Assembly (NCBI GenBank): GCA_029990175.1
Contig: JARKIP010000065.1
Span: 4,840,501-4,904,500 of the forward strand
From: Petunia secreta
Lineage: Eukaryota > Streptophyta > Magnoliopsida > Solanales > Solanaceae
Length of the DNA: 64,000 bases
Direction: 5' to 3'
The notes beneath the pieces were generated by a model that made no database searches, had not been told where the DNA came from, and saw only the letters and a program-made list of their open reading frames with translations. Positions 22,943 through 33,757 of this stretch are shown in pieces. Every line of letters begins with the position of its first letter. Positions within the stretch are counted from its first letter, which is position 1. Made by a program: the position numbers and the translations under genes.

Positions 22943-23945
22943 ATTAGGAATAAAGGAAATTAACAATGATCAGGAAGCAGCAAGAGAGTGTTACACGACC
23001 GCAATTTTGGGAGAAGATGTCCCCAACGAAGTGCCCGGAGTGAACACCTATGAAGTCCTCAAAGACCCCGAAACCACAGTCAACCAAAACTACGATTAAG
23101 ATTGTATGGTTGATTGATGTTTTTTCTTGGGGGGGGGGGGTGGGAGGAGTAGGGATAAGTGGAAGTACTTTTATTTTCAAAATTTACTTTGTTTAGCTCT
23201 TTAGTTCTTAGATTACAGCATTGTCATGCTTCTATGACATGTTACGGGTTTTCACCCACAACATTCTAGGCTCTACGCCTTTATTAATAAACTACTATTC
23301 ATATAGTTAGTTTTTCATCCAAATATTCATAGCCCAGGCCAAATACAAGTTGAAGTAATACACCTACTTTTCATGACAAAAGTAGGGTACATTACTCGCT
23401 TAGACCTAGACCACGTCAAGCTTAGCCACCAGGGATTATTCGTAAGTTGAACTCGTTAATTCAACAACTGCACCTACACACCGACGGGGACGCCTGTTTG
23501 CGAAGTGCCAGAAAGTCTTAAATACTCGAGTAACTAAGTAGAGACATTCAAATCCGGACGCAAAAGTGCATGTTATCACACGGGCTAATGTCGTCCCATT
23601 CTGGATGCAAACAGCCATCTCCTACATATGCAATGTAGCCGCCAAACATTGACGCACAACGGACTTAATTTCCCAAAGCAGGCTCACTGATAAATGTTCT
23701 AAACATTAGAATATTCAGGACGACCTGAAGATATCTAATCTTAAAGTGCACACGCCCACAAAGAACATTACTTATTATTTACAGCTGAAACTAAAAAGCG
23801 TCACAAACAAGCAAACAAGTAATTCAAGTTAAATCACCTCAGAACGGGCCCAAAAATATATCAATACTCTCGAAAAAAATGGGAAATTGTCCACAACAAA
23901 GATGCAAGAAAAACAATAAGCATCAAAAGGGGGGAGGAACTCTCA
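22943..23945 (+). other. Tat-A2 protease tail and conserved non-coding block
   Basis: Contains the end of the protease frame to about 23100, a poly-G run of about 10 bases (near 23130), and the block shared with Tat-A1 and Tat-C (about 23330-23600). No other coding region is seen. Confidence 0.55.
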
Positions 23946-26400
23946 TCATTCCTCTCTCGGGGGACTCCCTTCATCGACAATACTACGCGAAGGTCTTACT
24001 TCACCAACTTCACGTTCCCCATTCAGCATCTCATCTCCTTCTCCACTCCCCTCTTCAGAACCTTCTTCAAGGTCAGGCCCAAGCTAAGCATCTGCTTGAG
24101 CGACAGGTTCGGTATACGAGGCAATCTCAGCAGTCCAAGTTAGGGTCGTCACGAAACCGGAGGAGAGTGGCAAGAGCAGCTGCGACATTGGCACAATCCA
24201 CCTCTGCTATGCGACGAGCATTCAGAGCGTTCATCTGTCGGTCCTTCAAATGATCATCATCACAGAGTTTGTCACGGATTCGCTCAAGAGACGGCATTTT
24301 TCCATTCAACCTGTCATTCTCATCTTGGAGGAAGGTGGAGAGACCCTGGGCATCCGAGGCATGTTTCTTGGCGGTATTCATCTTTTCCTCCATACTAGAC
24401 AGTTTTCATTGCAGGTCTTCCACGACCCCTTCCAGGCGATTCACATTGCTCAGATGAAGCTGCTATGAAACCTTGGCATCTGTGAGGGAAGACTTGAGGG
24501 TCTCCACAGGGTGCATGTGCCTACGAATCTCGCTAGCCAGCACATTCTCCAAGTTCCTGCTCTTCAAGGCCTCTGCTCGATAAGCATCACGAGTGGTCTG
24601 GAGCTCACCCTTCAACTCTTCAACCTTTTCTACACAGAATTGCAGGCTAGCAACTTTTCCGCGCAAGGCATCGACCTCCTCAGAAAGATTTTCCTCCAGG
24701 CCACCCCGACGGAGTATCTCATGGTACACCATCAACCCTTGGGAAACGAGCAGAGCAAGCAGTCAGTAGAAAGAAACGATATTATAATTTGCATAATGAA
24801 GAAGGAATGCTTACCCTAATGGAGCACCCAGTCGCGACCTCAAGTAGCTCATGACTGTTGTAGCTAGAAAGGTGTTATTGTTCAGCAGGGCCAACAAATT
24901 CGGCGATATGATCTGTGACAACCCTTGGAATCTTCATCAAGTTAACCCCCGCAGCAATAGGGATCACAACCTCCCAGGCTCCACTCACGGGTTCATGCAC
25001 AGTATCTACGACTATTTCTTTGTCAGACCGACATTGAAAGGAATCGGAAGTTTCAGGGGCCGAAGTTGCCGAAATGGGTTCTGAATACAAGAAGGTCTAA
25101 CCTAGAAAATAGGGCTCGAAAGAAACGGCTTAAAGCACCGCATCATCCTCCACACAAGCTTCTTCCTCAGCTACGGGACTCTCTTCAATCAAATGCCTAC
25201 GCTTTCGCGTGGACGAACCAGATTAAACAGCAGCAGTTGGGGTCGACTCAACGGCAATTTCAGGCACGGACACTCGTGTGACTTCGCCCTCGCCATTAGA
25301 AATTATCAATGTCTCACTGGAAGTTACCACACTAGTAGACCTAAAGGATCTTCTCTTCTTCGAGGGACGAGAAATGCTCGCCCGGTCAAGTATTCTCCCT
25401 CTAGACGCCTGCAGATAAGGCAACATAGCAATATACCGGACAACAATCTTGATCTCCCTTGACGGGGTGTCTCGCAACGAGAAAATCCTGAGGCAGCGGC
25501 AAGTTAAGTGCAGCAATTAACTGTTTGGGCAAAGAAGGGGGTCTGACAGTAATGACCTACCATGATCTCTCGCCCGCCAGCCGTCTACATTAGCCAAGGT
25601 TGTGAATGTCAGCAAATCAGGAGGGTTTCTCATAAAAATGGCGGTGATCCACATCATCAAGTCATTATGGCTCAAGAAGATATCAGACACGGTGTTCATT
25701 AAAAAAAAATAAGGGGATCAGTCCAAAGAAACTGGAGGCAAAATATAAAGGCATGTTCGTGAAGGCTTATACTTTCTATTGAAGACCTCTGCCAAGGGAA
25801 GAGAGGACTATGTCGGCCGTCCGTACAGCAATGTACCAGTACATCCAGTTACGATCTCTTGAATCCTCACTATAATGGACTATACCTTTCTTTCCCCACT
25901 TTATGAAAATTAGCATGTCGGCTTTTTGAAGACGAAGAGAATAAAAGCCAGAAGATGATCAAAGGAGAAGGCAGCTTGGGTATAGTTGGTCAAGTGATCC
26001 AGCACGGCCACTAAACGCCAGACAAATGGGCTGATCTGGCCCAAGCAGATATTATAGCGGCGGCATATACCCTCAATGACCAAGTGGAAACGCTTATTAA
26101 GGTGAAGCGTGAAAGAGTATGTATGAACCATCGAGTAACCAGACCGATGAGAACAAATTCTTTCCTAAGCGTCAGGGGCGATGATGTTACAAACTCAGGC
26201 CATTGACATTCATGCCTGATGTGCATCAAGTCATCCCTCGTAACCACGGAAGGGTAGAATTCTATGGAAAGATTGTTGTTTTAACCCTCTTATTTAGGGG
26301 TCTGGCCTAGTATACGGCCAGCGTTCTCAAAATTGAAGGAAGCGGTAAGATAATCTTGTGCTCTAAAGTTTACTGGAAGGAAACTTGGTCCTTGAGCCAT
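23946..26400 (-). pseudogene. Tat-A2 antisense ORF, PF04195-like protein with coiled coil
   Basis: Start ATG at 26400 (MAQGPSFLPVNF, closely matching Tat-A1) and stop at 23946-23948. The PF04195-like domain lies around 25910-26130 (FTLHLNKRFH, ICRRYNICLGQISPFVWRL). A basic/acidic linker follows (25223-25462), then a coiled coil (24463-24735 and 24127-24393), then an acidic tail ending GSPPREE that matches the Tat-A1 tail in the same frame. In-frame stops and shifts are present. A TATA box lies upstream at 26495-26502. Confidence 0.68.
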
Positions 26401-26494
26401 GGCAAAAATGATTTTAAGATTGGGAAAATATTATCTTTGGAGAGATTCTTGGAGTTCTCTGGAGGATTGTGAATGAACTTTCACACTCACGACG

Positions 26495-26502
26495 TATATA
26501 TA
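26495..26502 (-). promoter_or_regulatory. TATA box for the Tat-A2 antisense ORF
   Basis: TATATATA in the context ACGTGTATATATACGTCG on the minus strand, about 95 bases upstream of the antisense ATG at 26400 and inside the element, not in the LTR. Equivalent boxes precede the antisense ORFs of Tat-B and Tat-C. Confidence 0.6.
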
Positions 26503-26810
26503 CACGTCTATGCGGATAACTTGAAGGGGAAGTTGAATGATCTTAATCACGTGGGATTACAGTTATGATTACTGCAGTTCAAGTGATATGCATCCAGATA
26601 ATTACGGGACATGAACAGAGCATGTAGCAGCATTGGGAAGATACGTGGAAATCTTCTCCAATCGCAGGGGGACACGTTTTTGAACATGGGAATTAGCATA
26701 TAACGCGACGCACGTGAAAAGGCAAGGAGGCAGGCATCAGTACCATCGCAACTTTACGTCTGCTATCACGCTTCTTTTACTTCCTGATTGCTTGCGTCAG
26801 TACTCAGCAA

Positions 26811-26825
26811 GTGGGGGGGACTGAT
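26811..26825 (+). other. Tat-A2 polypurine tract
   Basis: GTGGGGGGGACTGAT lies immediately before LTR3. The matching place before LTR2 reads GTGAAAGGCTGGC, which is much less purine-rich and would prime plus-strand synthesis poorly. Confidence 0.7.
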
Positions 26826-27331
26826 TGTGTGGGCTAAAACTACACCCCCTACTATTACGGGGATACGAGTCCAGTTGGTAAGACTAGAATTATCTTAAAA
26901 ATCACTAGGCGCAGAGGATACACGCACGCTCCTGGAGCCAACGACTGTTTAGGCGGCATGGCCATAGGACGCATTGCATACATCCTACTGCCTAGGGTTT
27001 ACAGTCTCCTAGTTAGGGTTTAGCATATACCATCGCCTTGAGTTTTAGGCCCATAGCCTTATTAGTCTTTGTATTTTACCTTATTTAGGACTAGTATCAC
27101 TACTATAAATACCCCCTCTTTACATTGTATTGTACATCATGCGATTCACCACGGAATCCGGCTATTCTCAAGGAATAAAAATTACTCTGTCTTTCAATTA
27201 ATTATTTCGTCTTGTTTATGCATTTATGCTTTCATTATATTTGCATACTTTTTTATTATGATTACTAAATAGCTTGTGACCCCAACTATAATTAATTTTT
27301 TAACCTAGACGTATAATTTTAGGCATAAACA
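26826..27331 (+). repeat. Tat-A LTR3 (subtype 3)
   Basis: Starts TGTGTGGGC and ends AGGCATAAACA; 506 bp. It carries the subtype-3 diagnostic CCTGGAGCCAACGA and ATAGGACGCAT. TATA box TATAAAT at 27104-27110. It directly abuts the truncated 3' LTR of Tat-B at 27332. Confidence 0.9.
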
Positions 27332-27500
27332 ACATGCAAGAGCTATTTTACCCAATACAGATAGTCCCCCATGCATACCTAGTAATTCAAAAAAGGGAGT
27401 CATTATTTCAACTTCTTGCCCATTACACGTAGTGACCGTTGAATGGTCCAACCGTTTCGATTGCTCTTCCCAACATAAAAGTAATGATGATTTTTCTTCT

Positions 27501-27508
27501 TATAAATA
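27501..27508 (+). promoter_or_regulatory. TATA box for the Tat-B antisense ORF
   Basis: TATAAATA in the context TTCTTCTTATAAATATCCCA, 141 bases upstream of the ATG at 27649. The sequence between is A/C/T-rich with CTTCTTC and ACAA runs, like plant 5' leaders. Confidence 0.7.
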
Positions 27509-27648
27509 TCCCACTTGATCACTATATTCTCCGCTTGATTATTGAGCAACATTAGAATTTTCTCAAAGCAACAAAACAATTCTCGTCGTCTTTTCTTCAA
27601 ATTCTTCTTCAAAATCATAAATTCACAAACAATATTTTGGTAAGAAGG

Positions 27649-30349
27649 ATGTCTGCCAAAAATTTTGTGCAAAGTTCTTCAGGTCCCTCTGAAAAAAAGG
27701 ATCCCAGACATTTGCCACTATCATCGTCAGTGGCAAACTGGTCAATGTTCCTGAACCCTTAAACGTCATTGTGCCGACGGATGATGAAAATGAAATGACA
27801 TCCCAAGCAGGTGGTTTAAACCCAAGGTGGCGTAAAGCCATTGCTAGCTACAACAAATATGAGGAAGTGGATGGTGAGGGAGACGATGCCGTTGATGCTG
27901 AGGAGGCGAGTGGCAAAAATACTGACATTGGAGGCGCTGGTGGAGCAAAGGCAGAGTCTTCGAAGCCCAAGAAGGTCTCTATTGTGAAGGAACTCAATCC
28001 ATATCAAATCAGACCCTCCAATTTTGACATAGATAAGGACTTTAAATTGCAAGATCAATCGGAGGTGCAAGAGGAGAAGATTAGGAATGTGCCGGTGCAA
28101 CCAATGCCAACCATTGGGCCTTGGTTCGAAGGGAGTGCAATTGGGACCCCGAAGTCCAAATCCATGTGCCCGATCCAAACAACAAGGCCTCGGAGCACTT
28201 AGCAGGCTTCTCCTTCGCTTATACCTATCCTTTCACCCTTGGGTGTTCTCTTTCTGTTTATGGGGTAATCGATATATTCTACCGAACCTAAAACCTTTGC
28301 CTAGACCAACTTAGCCCTGGGTTTTGGAGGGCTATTCAGTGTTTGGAGTGGCTCCGTCATAGGCTAAGGTGTCTTTCACCTTTTAACATTTAATCACCCT
28401 TTTTTACCCTTCCTTCCACAAAGGTAGGGTTGTGGTGATGAATCCTCGAGGCAAATACTCCTTGCTCACAAAGACCGAGGATACAGAAGACCGAGATTGG
28501 CTTGACCGCTATATTTTTTTACCAACTGGCCAGCTGTTCGCTTAGCCTAGGTTCCCCGAGAGGTGGAACCATGAACGTAATTGATCTTCCTTAAGATTAT
28601 TGTATTCTTCATTACTAACCTCGAACATACCCTTCATCTTATGCTTCGATTTCTGCAATTAACAAAGTTTCAGTTTATCCCTCAGGCGATCTAGTTGACT
28701 GGGTTCGAGCCATGATCAAGGCTCGACCTCAGCCTGAACGGACTTGGATGAACATCTCCGCCGAGCCAGACAAAAAAAGGGCATGTAAGAGACATGGTGA
28801 GTGATTTGTCACAATTTAATTTCTAAGGGGATCGCTTGAAGTCTTCATTTTGCTGACTTTTTCTTCTTTCTGGCATGTTTTCCCAACAAGGTGGCTAGCA
28901 CCGAGCAAAAGAAGAAAATAAAAAAAGTAAATGGGAAGAAGAAAAAGGGGGATGCCTCCCGATGCTGACGACTGCATGGCTACTATGGAGAACTTAGCTG
29001 GTACTTTAAAAAAGCTAAGGCTTCCAAGCCTTTGAAGGGATCCTTCGGTCAGGGGACCTCTAAAGGTGACCACGACATCTTTCTTGGTCATTTCACTTGT
29101 ATTTAAAAATCTACTCCTTTTGCTCCTAAGCCTCCAATTTACTTTCCCACAGATTCAAAGAGAAAGAGGGCGGCCGCAGAGAAGTCATCTCGTAGTGTGA
29201 ATCTTCGGGTCGCCATGATAACTGCTTCAGGCCCCGAGGCTACTGTCGAACTGCGACGATGCTTGAGGGATGAGCCCAGCGATAAGGATGCTGGGGCCCC
29301 CAAAGAGGTAGAGGTGGTAGAGATCGAAGAGTTTGCCCACGCTGTTAATAAGGTCGAAGTGGGCGAGGTTGAACTTCCTCCTACTGCCTAGGAGAGGGCG
29401 GTGCCGAGGCGCTGCTCAAGCAAGTTCTAAGCCCATCAATACCTCGACCTCCATAAGGTCCTCGAGGAAGGTCTTCATTCTTTCTGACATGGACCTCTAT
29501 GACAGCGGCTCAATTAAGGTTCCCTTGTGCCTTGATCAGCTCCTCGGGCCAAAAAAAGAGGCTCATTTGAAAGATACGCCTCCCTCGATATTGATGGCTC
29601 GATCTGCTTCCAGTGTTGTTCAAATGAATTATGATACTTGCAGCTTTCATTTTTGTTTGATGTTCGTTCTAACTTTCCATCATACCCTTTGCAAAGCCTC
29701 TTGCTGTCACTACAATTGTGGTGTAGAAGTTTGGCATATAGCAAACGCTTGGGACTCTGAGTCGCAAATACAAACTCTATGGGAGAACCATCAGGCTGAG
29801 AGCTCGAAGTTGATAGCCGAATTCGAGAAGCTACGCGACGACCTGGATTGGGCCAATGCCCAACTTGCTTCAGATGCTCGGAAATATCTTGACAAGTTAA
29901 CCGAGCACATGCTCGTGATAAAGAGGCTAGAGGGCAACACGGAAAAGATTCTGGCCCTTGAGGCTGAGGCTGAACAGCTTCGGGGCAAGATTGCCGACTT
30001 TAAGGAGAGAGCGAAGGACACAGCCACGAGAGCGAAGTTTGAAAAAATTTGGGCCATTGTCAAGACTCGGCTAAAGGTTCTTAAACAATGCCATGCCAGC
30101 GAACTTGACTTGGAAGCTGAAATTGCCAAGGCTGAAAGCAGTGCTGCTAAAGCCCAAGCTGTCACATATGAGCTTCCTTCAAGCAAAGGATTGGGCGGCG
30201 ATGAATCTGAAGATGACAAGACGAGGAGGACAACAAAGAGGGGACTTCCGAGGGGGAAGATGACCCTGATGGTTAGTCATTTTTGTTTTTGCTATGGTCT
30301 TCTAGCCTTCATGTATAAACAACTTTTGAGGCCAACGGGCATTTTTTAA
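27649..30349 (+). pseudogene. Tat-B antisense ORF, PF04195-like protein with coiled coil
   Basis: Proposed start ATG at 27649. An acidic, disordered N-terminal part is open at 27771-28202 (EVDGEGDDAVDAEEAS, then PYQIRPSNFDIDKDF). The frame then shifts, and 28190-28560 reads as the PF04195-like domain (YTYPFTLGCSF, LCLDQLSPGFWRAI, RGKYSLL). A GT-rich donor-like GGTGAGTG lies at about 28795. The C-terminal part (29333-30349) has a coiled coil at about residues 145-280 rich in A, E, K and L. The domain order matches Tat-A1 and Tat-A2. Some breaks may be introns; others are clearly stops. Confidence 0.65.
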
Positions 30350-31014
30350 TGAAGTTTAGTCTCTCTTTTCGTGTTATTCTTTACTTTGTTTCGAAGCGTG
30401 ACAAGACACTTAAGAATAATTTTTGCAAGCAAGACTTAATCAAAATTCGAAAAAAACCGATGCTAGCTTTGAGCAACGTCTCGTCCCCGAGCTGTGGCAT
30501 AAGGAAACAATCTCTATTGAATAATCTAACTTCAGAAGTAAGATATTGAAATAAAGAGATGTCGAACCAAGTTCTTTTCATTGATGAGCTGTAATTGGCA
30601 TTTACATAAAACCTAGTCGTGGAAAGACTTGGGCAGAATTTTGAAATAAAGCCACTATTGGGCAACAAATACAATGCTACTAAGCTAATCTTTGGGAGTC
30701 AGTCCCCGGTGCAAGATTGCTATCTAGTTTTTGGGTCCGCTTGCAGTCCCCGGTATGAGATGATTCAAGTCGATCATGACTGCACACCATCCCTTCCAGT
30801 CCCCCAGTGGTAGGGTGCGAATAGTGAGGACCCAATAACTATATTTCATTCAAAGAAAATGGGGGGTTAGTTGAATTTTTTGACGTAAGCATTAGAGAAA
30901 TCGTGGCTCGGGCTGTAGGTAAAATTCACAAACATAGGGTAACGTACCTTTGCTGACAAAAATAATACCGCTTGAAATTGGAAATATTCCAATTTGAGAG
31001 CTCTATCTTGCCTT
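30350..31014. other. Tat-B untranslated block between antisense ORF and integrase
   Basis: Convergent position: the antisense ORF ends on one side and pol on the other. Short ORFs on both strands have no recognisable domain. Confidence 0.5.
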
Positions 31015-32919
31015 TCATGTTTTCCAACTGATAAGACCCTTTACCAACAATTGCCTTAATACGATAAGGCCTTTCCAATTTGCAACTATCTTGCCAGAAT
31101 TTTTCTCTTTAGTGTTTTGGTTCGAGGCTCTCAACACATAATCTCCAAATTGTAAAGCTCTGAGTCTAGCCTTCCTATTAAGATAAGCCTCGATTTTCCT
31201 TTTTTGGGTTGTCAATGGAACCAAAGCCATCTCTCTTCGGCCTTCAAACAACTCTGCTCCACGTGAATCTCTTGCTGATTTGATTCTTCAGTTGCATGTG
31301 CATAGTGAAGGCTAGGTTCGCCAACCTTGACAGGAATAAGAGTCAATGCCATAGGCCAGAGAAAATGGAGTTTCACCTGTGCTGTTCTTTTCAATAGTTC
31401 GCATTGCCCACAGCACCCCGGGCAATTCAACAGGGCCACAGGCCTTTTGCTTCATCTAGCCTTTTCTTCATGTTCTCAATAATCACCATGTTTGTGGATT
31501 CATCTTGACCATTCGCACTTGGGTGATATGGAGTTGACACAATCCTTTTGATGCCCTATTTATAGAAAAACGTTGTGACATTCGAGCCGATGAATTGAGG
31601 GCATTGTCATATGTCATCTCCTTCGGGATACCCAATCGTAAAATGATATTCTTCTAGATGAAACTAATTACCTTGATCTGTCTCACTCGAGCAAAAGACT
31701 TTGCTTCTACCCATTTGGCGAAGTAATCAGTCAGAACTAGGATGAACCGAACACCGCCTTTAGCCTTTGGAAGTGGGCCAACTATATCCTTCCCCCACTT
31801 CATAAAGGGCCATGGCGCCACGACCGAATGTAAAGGCTTGGCCTTTATTTGAGCGTGTCGCTGGAACTTGTCATATCTTCTCACAAAGGCCTTAGCGTCT
31901 GCACTAATGTATGGCTAATAATAACCTACTCGAAGTAATTTGCGAACAAGACTTTACCTCCTGAGTGGTGGCCACGCCTTTGTGCACTTCTGTCATTACA
32001 TACTCAACTTCCCCTGGACCCAAACATTCGGCCATCAGGGCGCAATACAACTTCTTGTACTGTTGCCTCTGAATTATTTAGTAAGGGACTACTTGTGTTA
32101 TGAGCTTCTTGGCTTCTTTCTTATCCAGTTAAAGAGTCCTCGAGTCCAAGCAAGAGATAAACTTGGTTTGCCAATCCCACATATTGCTCACTGAATTAAC
32201 TTCCTACTTTATTCTTTCCGCAGTAGATAAAAGAAGCTGAACAATTGAATCAGCCCCAGAGTATTCTTCTTCGACGGCCAAGCCTAGATTGGCTAAGGCG
32301 ACAACCTCAGTGTTTTCCTCTTGGAGAATATTTTGAATTCTCCATTCCTGAAACTTGGCCAAAATTTATTGAGCTCGGGCTAAGAATTACTGCATCCAAG
32401 GCTATCTACCCGAATAGTCCCCGAATACTTGATTTACCACCAGTTTTGAATCACTTCTCAACTCAATCCTTTCTACTCCCATTGCATAGGCCATTTCTAA
32501 TCCTGCTGTGGCGGCCTCATACTTCGCCTCATTGTTGGTCGCTTTCTTAAACCTGATTGAGTGCCTGATCTTTTCCCCGTGGGTGCCACCAAAACTATTC
32601 CTAGTCCCGAGCCCTTTGAATTAGTGGCTCCATCCCTGTAGAGTGTCCAAACCCCAGAGGTTGGCCCCTTAGACATTAAGTTCTCCTTTTTAGCTCCAGG
32701 GCTAATCTTAGCACTAAAATTAGCCACAAAGTCCGCCAACACTTGGGACTTTATGGCTGTTCGGAGCTGATAAATAATGTCATACTCACTCAACTCGACT
32801 TCCCATTTCGATAACCTCTCTGACAACTTAGATTTGTGAAATATATTTCTCAAGGGGAAGGTTGTAACTACGCCTAAAGGATGACATTGGAAATAAGGCC
32901 GAAGTTTCTAAGCAGTAAT
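31015..32919 (-). pseudogene. pol: Tat-B pol, 3' part: RNase H regions and integrase
   Basis: On the minus strand, 32853-32497 shows the end of the first RNase H (KLSERLSKWEVELSEYD), the connection, and the start of the second, archaeal-type RNase H (YRDGATNSKGSGLGIVL) known from Tat-lineage elements. Integrase core sequence is at 31884-31654 (WPFMKWGKDIVGPLPKAKGG, YFAKWVEA). Integrase C-terminal sequence is at 31439-31015 (GEPSLHYAHATEESNQ, FGDYVLRAS). Several frame breaks are present. Coding ends at 32919 where Tat-C begins, and resumes at 40002. Confidence 0.85.
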
Positions 32920-33403
32920 TGTTTATGCCTAAAATTGGACGTCTAGGTTAAACACTTAAATTTATGAATGGGTCACGAGCAATACAGTAAAATACGATGG
33001 AAAAGAAAGTAAATAGAGAGAAAAATAATAGAGAATTAAGTAAAGAGTTTTATTCCTTGAGAATATTCGGATTCAGTGGTGAAACACTTGATGTACAACA
33101 CAATGTAAGGAGGGGTATTTATAGTAGTGATTACCCAGTCCTAATTATGGTAAAATACAAAGACTAGTGAGGCTCATATGCCTATAAACTCAAGGCAATG
33201 GTATATACCAAACCCTAACTAGGAGACTGTAACCCTAAGGCAGCAGGATGTATATCTTGCATCCTACGCCCGTACCGCCTGAATGGTCGTAACTCAAAGA
33301 ACAGGCGTGTATCCTTTGTACCTAGTGACTTGTAGGATAAGTGTAGTATCGCCAGTTGGGCTTGTATCCCCATAATAATAGGTGGCGTATTTTTGCCCAC
33401 ACA
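32920..33403 (-). repeat. Tat-C 3' LTR (LTR4)
   Basis: On the minus strand it starts TGTGTGGGCAAAAATACGCC and ends TTTTAGGCATAAACA; 484 bp. It is subtype 1 in the diagnostic region. TATA box (TATTTATA on plus) at 33116-33123. Confidence 0.92.
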
Positions 33404-33671
33404 GTCAGTCTCTCCACTTGCTGCGTGCTGACGCAAGTAGTCAGGTAATGAAAGTGGTGTGAGAGATATCTCGCTGACTCCTTGAAACTCACAGTCTCTT
33501 TGACCAATAATGATGTTGATTTAATCGAGAACTCCACGTGTCTTAATCTGATTGGTTAATGTTGATTCCATGCACCTTACCAAAAATGCTTTTTGTTGCA
33601 CCGGATCGTTTCATATCTCAAGCCATAATTATGCTTGACCATTTCATGATCCGTTCTTATCTCTTCCAGCC

Positions 33672-33678
33672 TATAAAT
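33672..33678 (+). promoter_or_regulatory. TATA box for the Tat-C antisense ORF
   Basis: TATAAAT in the context CAGCCTATAAATGGGTGC, 86 bases upstream of the ATG at 33758. A C/T-rich leader with CATCTTCTTCAAAG lies between, as expected for a plant 5' untranslated region. Confidence 0.68.
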
Positions 33679-33757
33679 GGGTGCTTCGTGATTGTGGTAG
33701 AACCACAAATCCTTTTCAGAAAAATACTTCATCTTCTTCAAAGTTCCTTATGAAAGA

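Larger units (their letters stand above)
13752..27331 (+). mobile_element. Tandem non-autonomous Tat-lineage Gypsy array, LTR-int-LTR-int-LTR (Tat-A1 and Tat-A2)
   Basis: Three related LTRs (13752-14231, 20337-21031, 26826-27331) in the same orientation flank two related internal regions of 6.1 and 5.8 kb. Each internal region has the same primer-site-like sequence (TTTGGTGCCCACCGTGGGGC or TTTGGCGTCCACCGTGGGGC), a gag, a protease, a non-coding block and an antisense ORF. Neither contains RT, RNase H or integrase. The five bases flanking the array (ATAAT left, ACATG right) do not match, so there is no target-site duplication. The middle LTR is shared, so this is one tandem unit rather than two insertions. 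Confidence 0.85.
27332..32919 (-). mobile_element. Tat-B element, 3' half (minus strand)
   Basis: On the minus strand it contains the RNase H end, integrase, an untranslated block and the antisense ORF (on plus). It continues at 40002-44262 on the other side of the Tat-C insertion. Its 3' LTR is cut after about 28-30 bases at 27332, where Tat-A LTR3 begins. The stub matches the first bases of Tat-B's 5' LTR (TGTATTGGGT here, TCTATTGGGT at 44262, with GCATGT at the same distance), and a polypurine tract (GCATGGGGGACTATC on minus) precedes it. Confidence 0.8.

Noticed and set aside
24250..24819. Plus-strand ORFs inside Tat-A2
   Set aside because: They overlap the antisense coiled-coil frame and have no domain of their own.
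29791..30219. 142-codon ORF on the minus strand, serine/alanine-rich
   Set aside because: It is the complement of the coiled-coil end of the Tat-B antisense protein; the alanine/serine richness follows from the opposite strand's codons.
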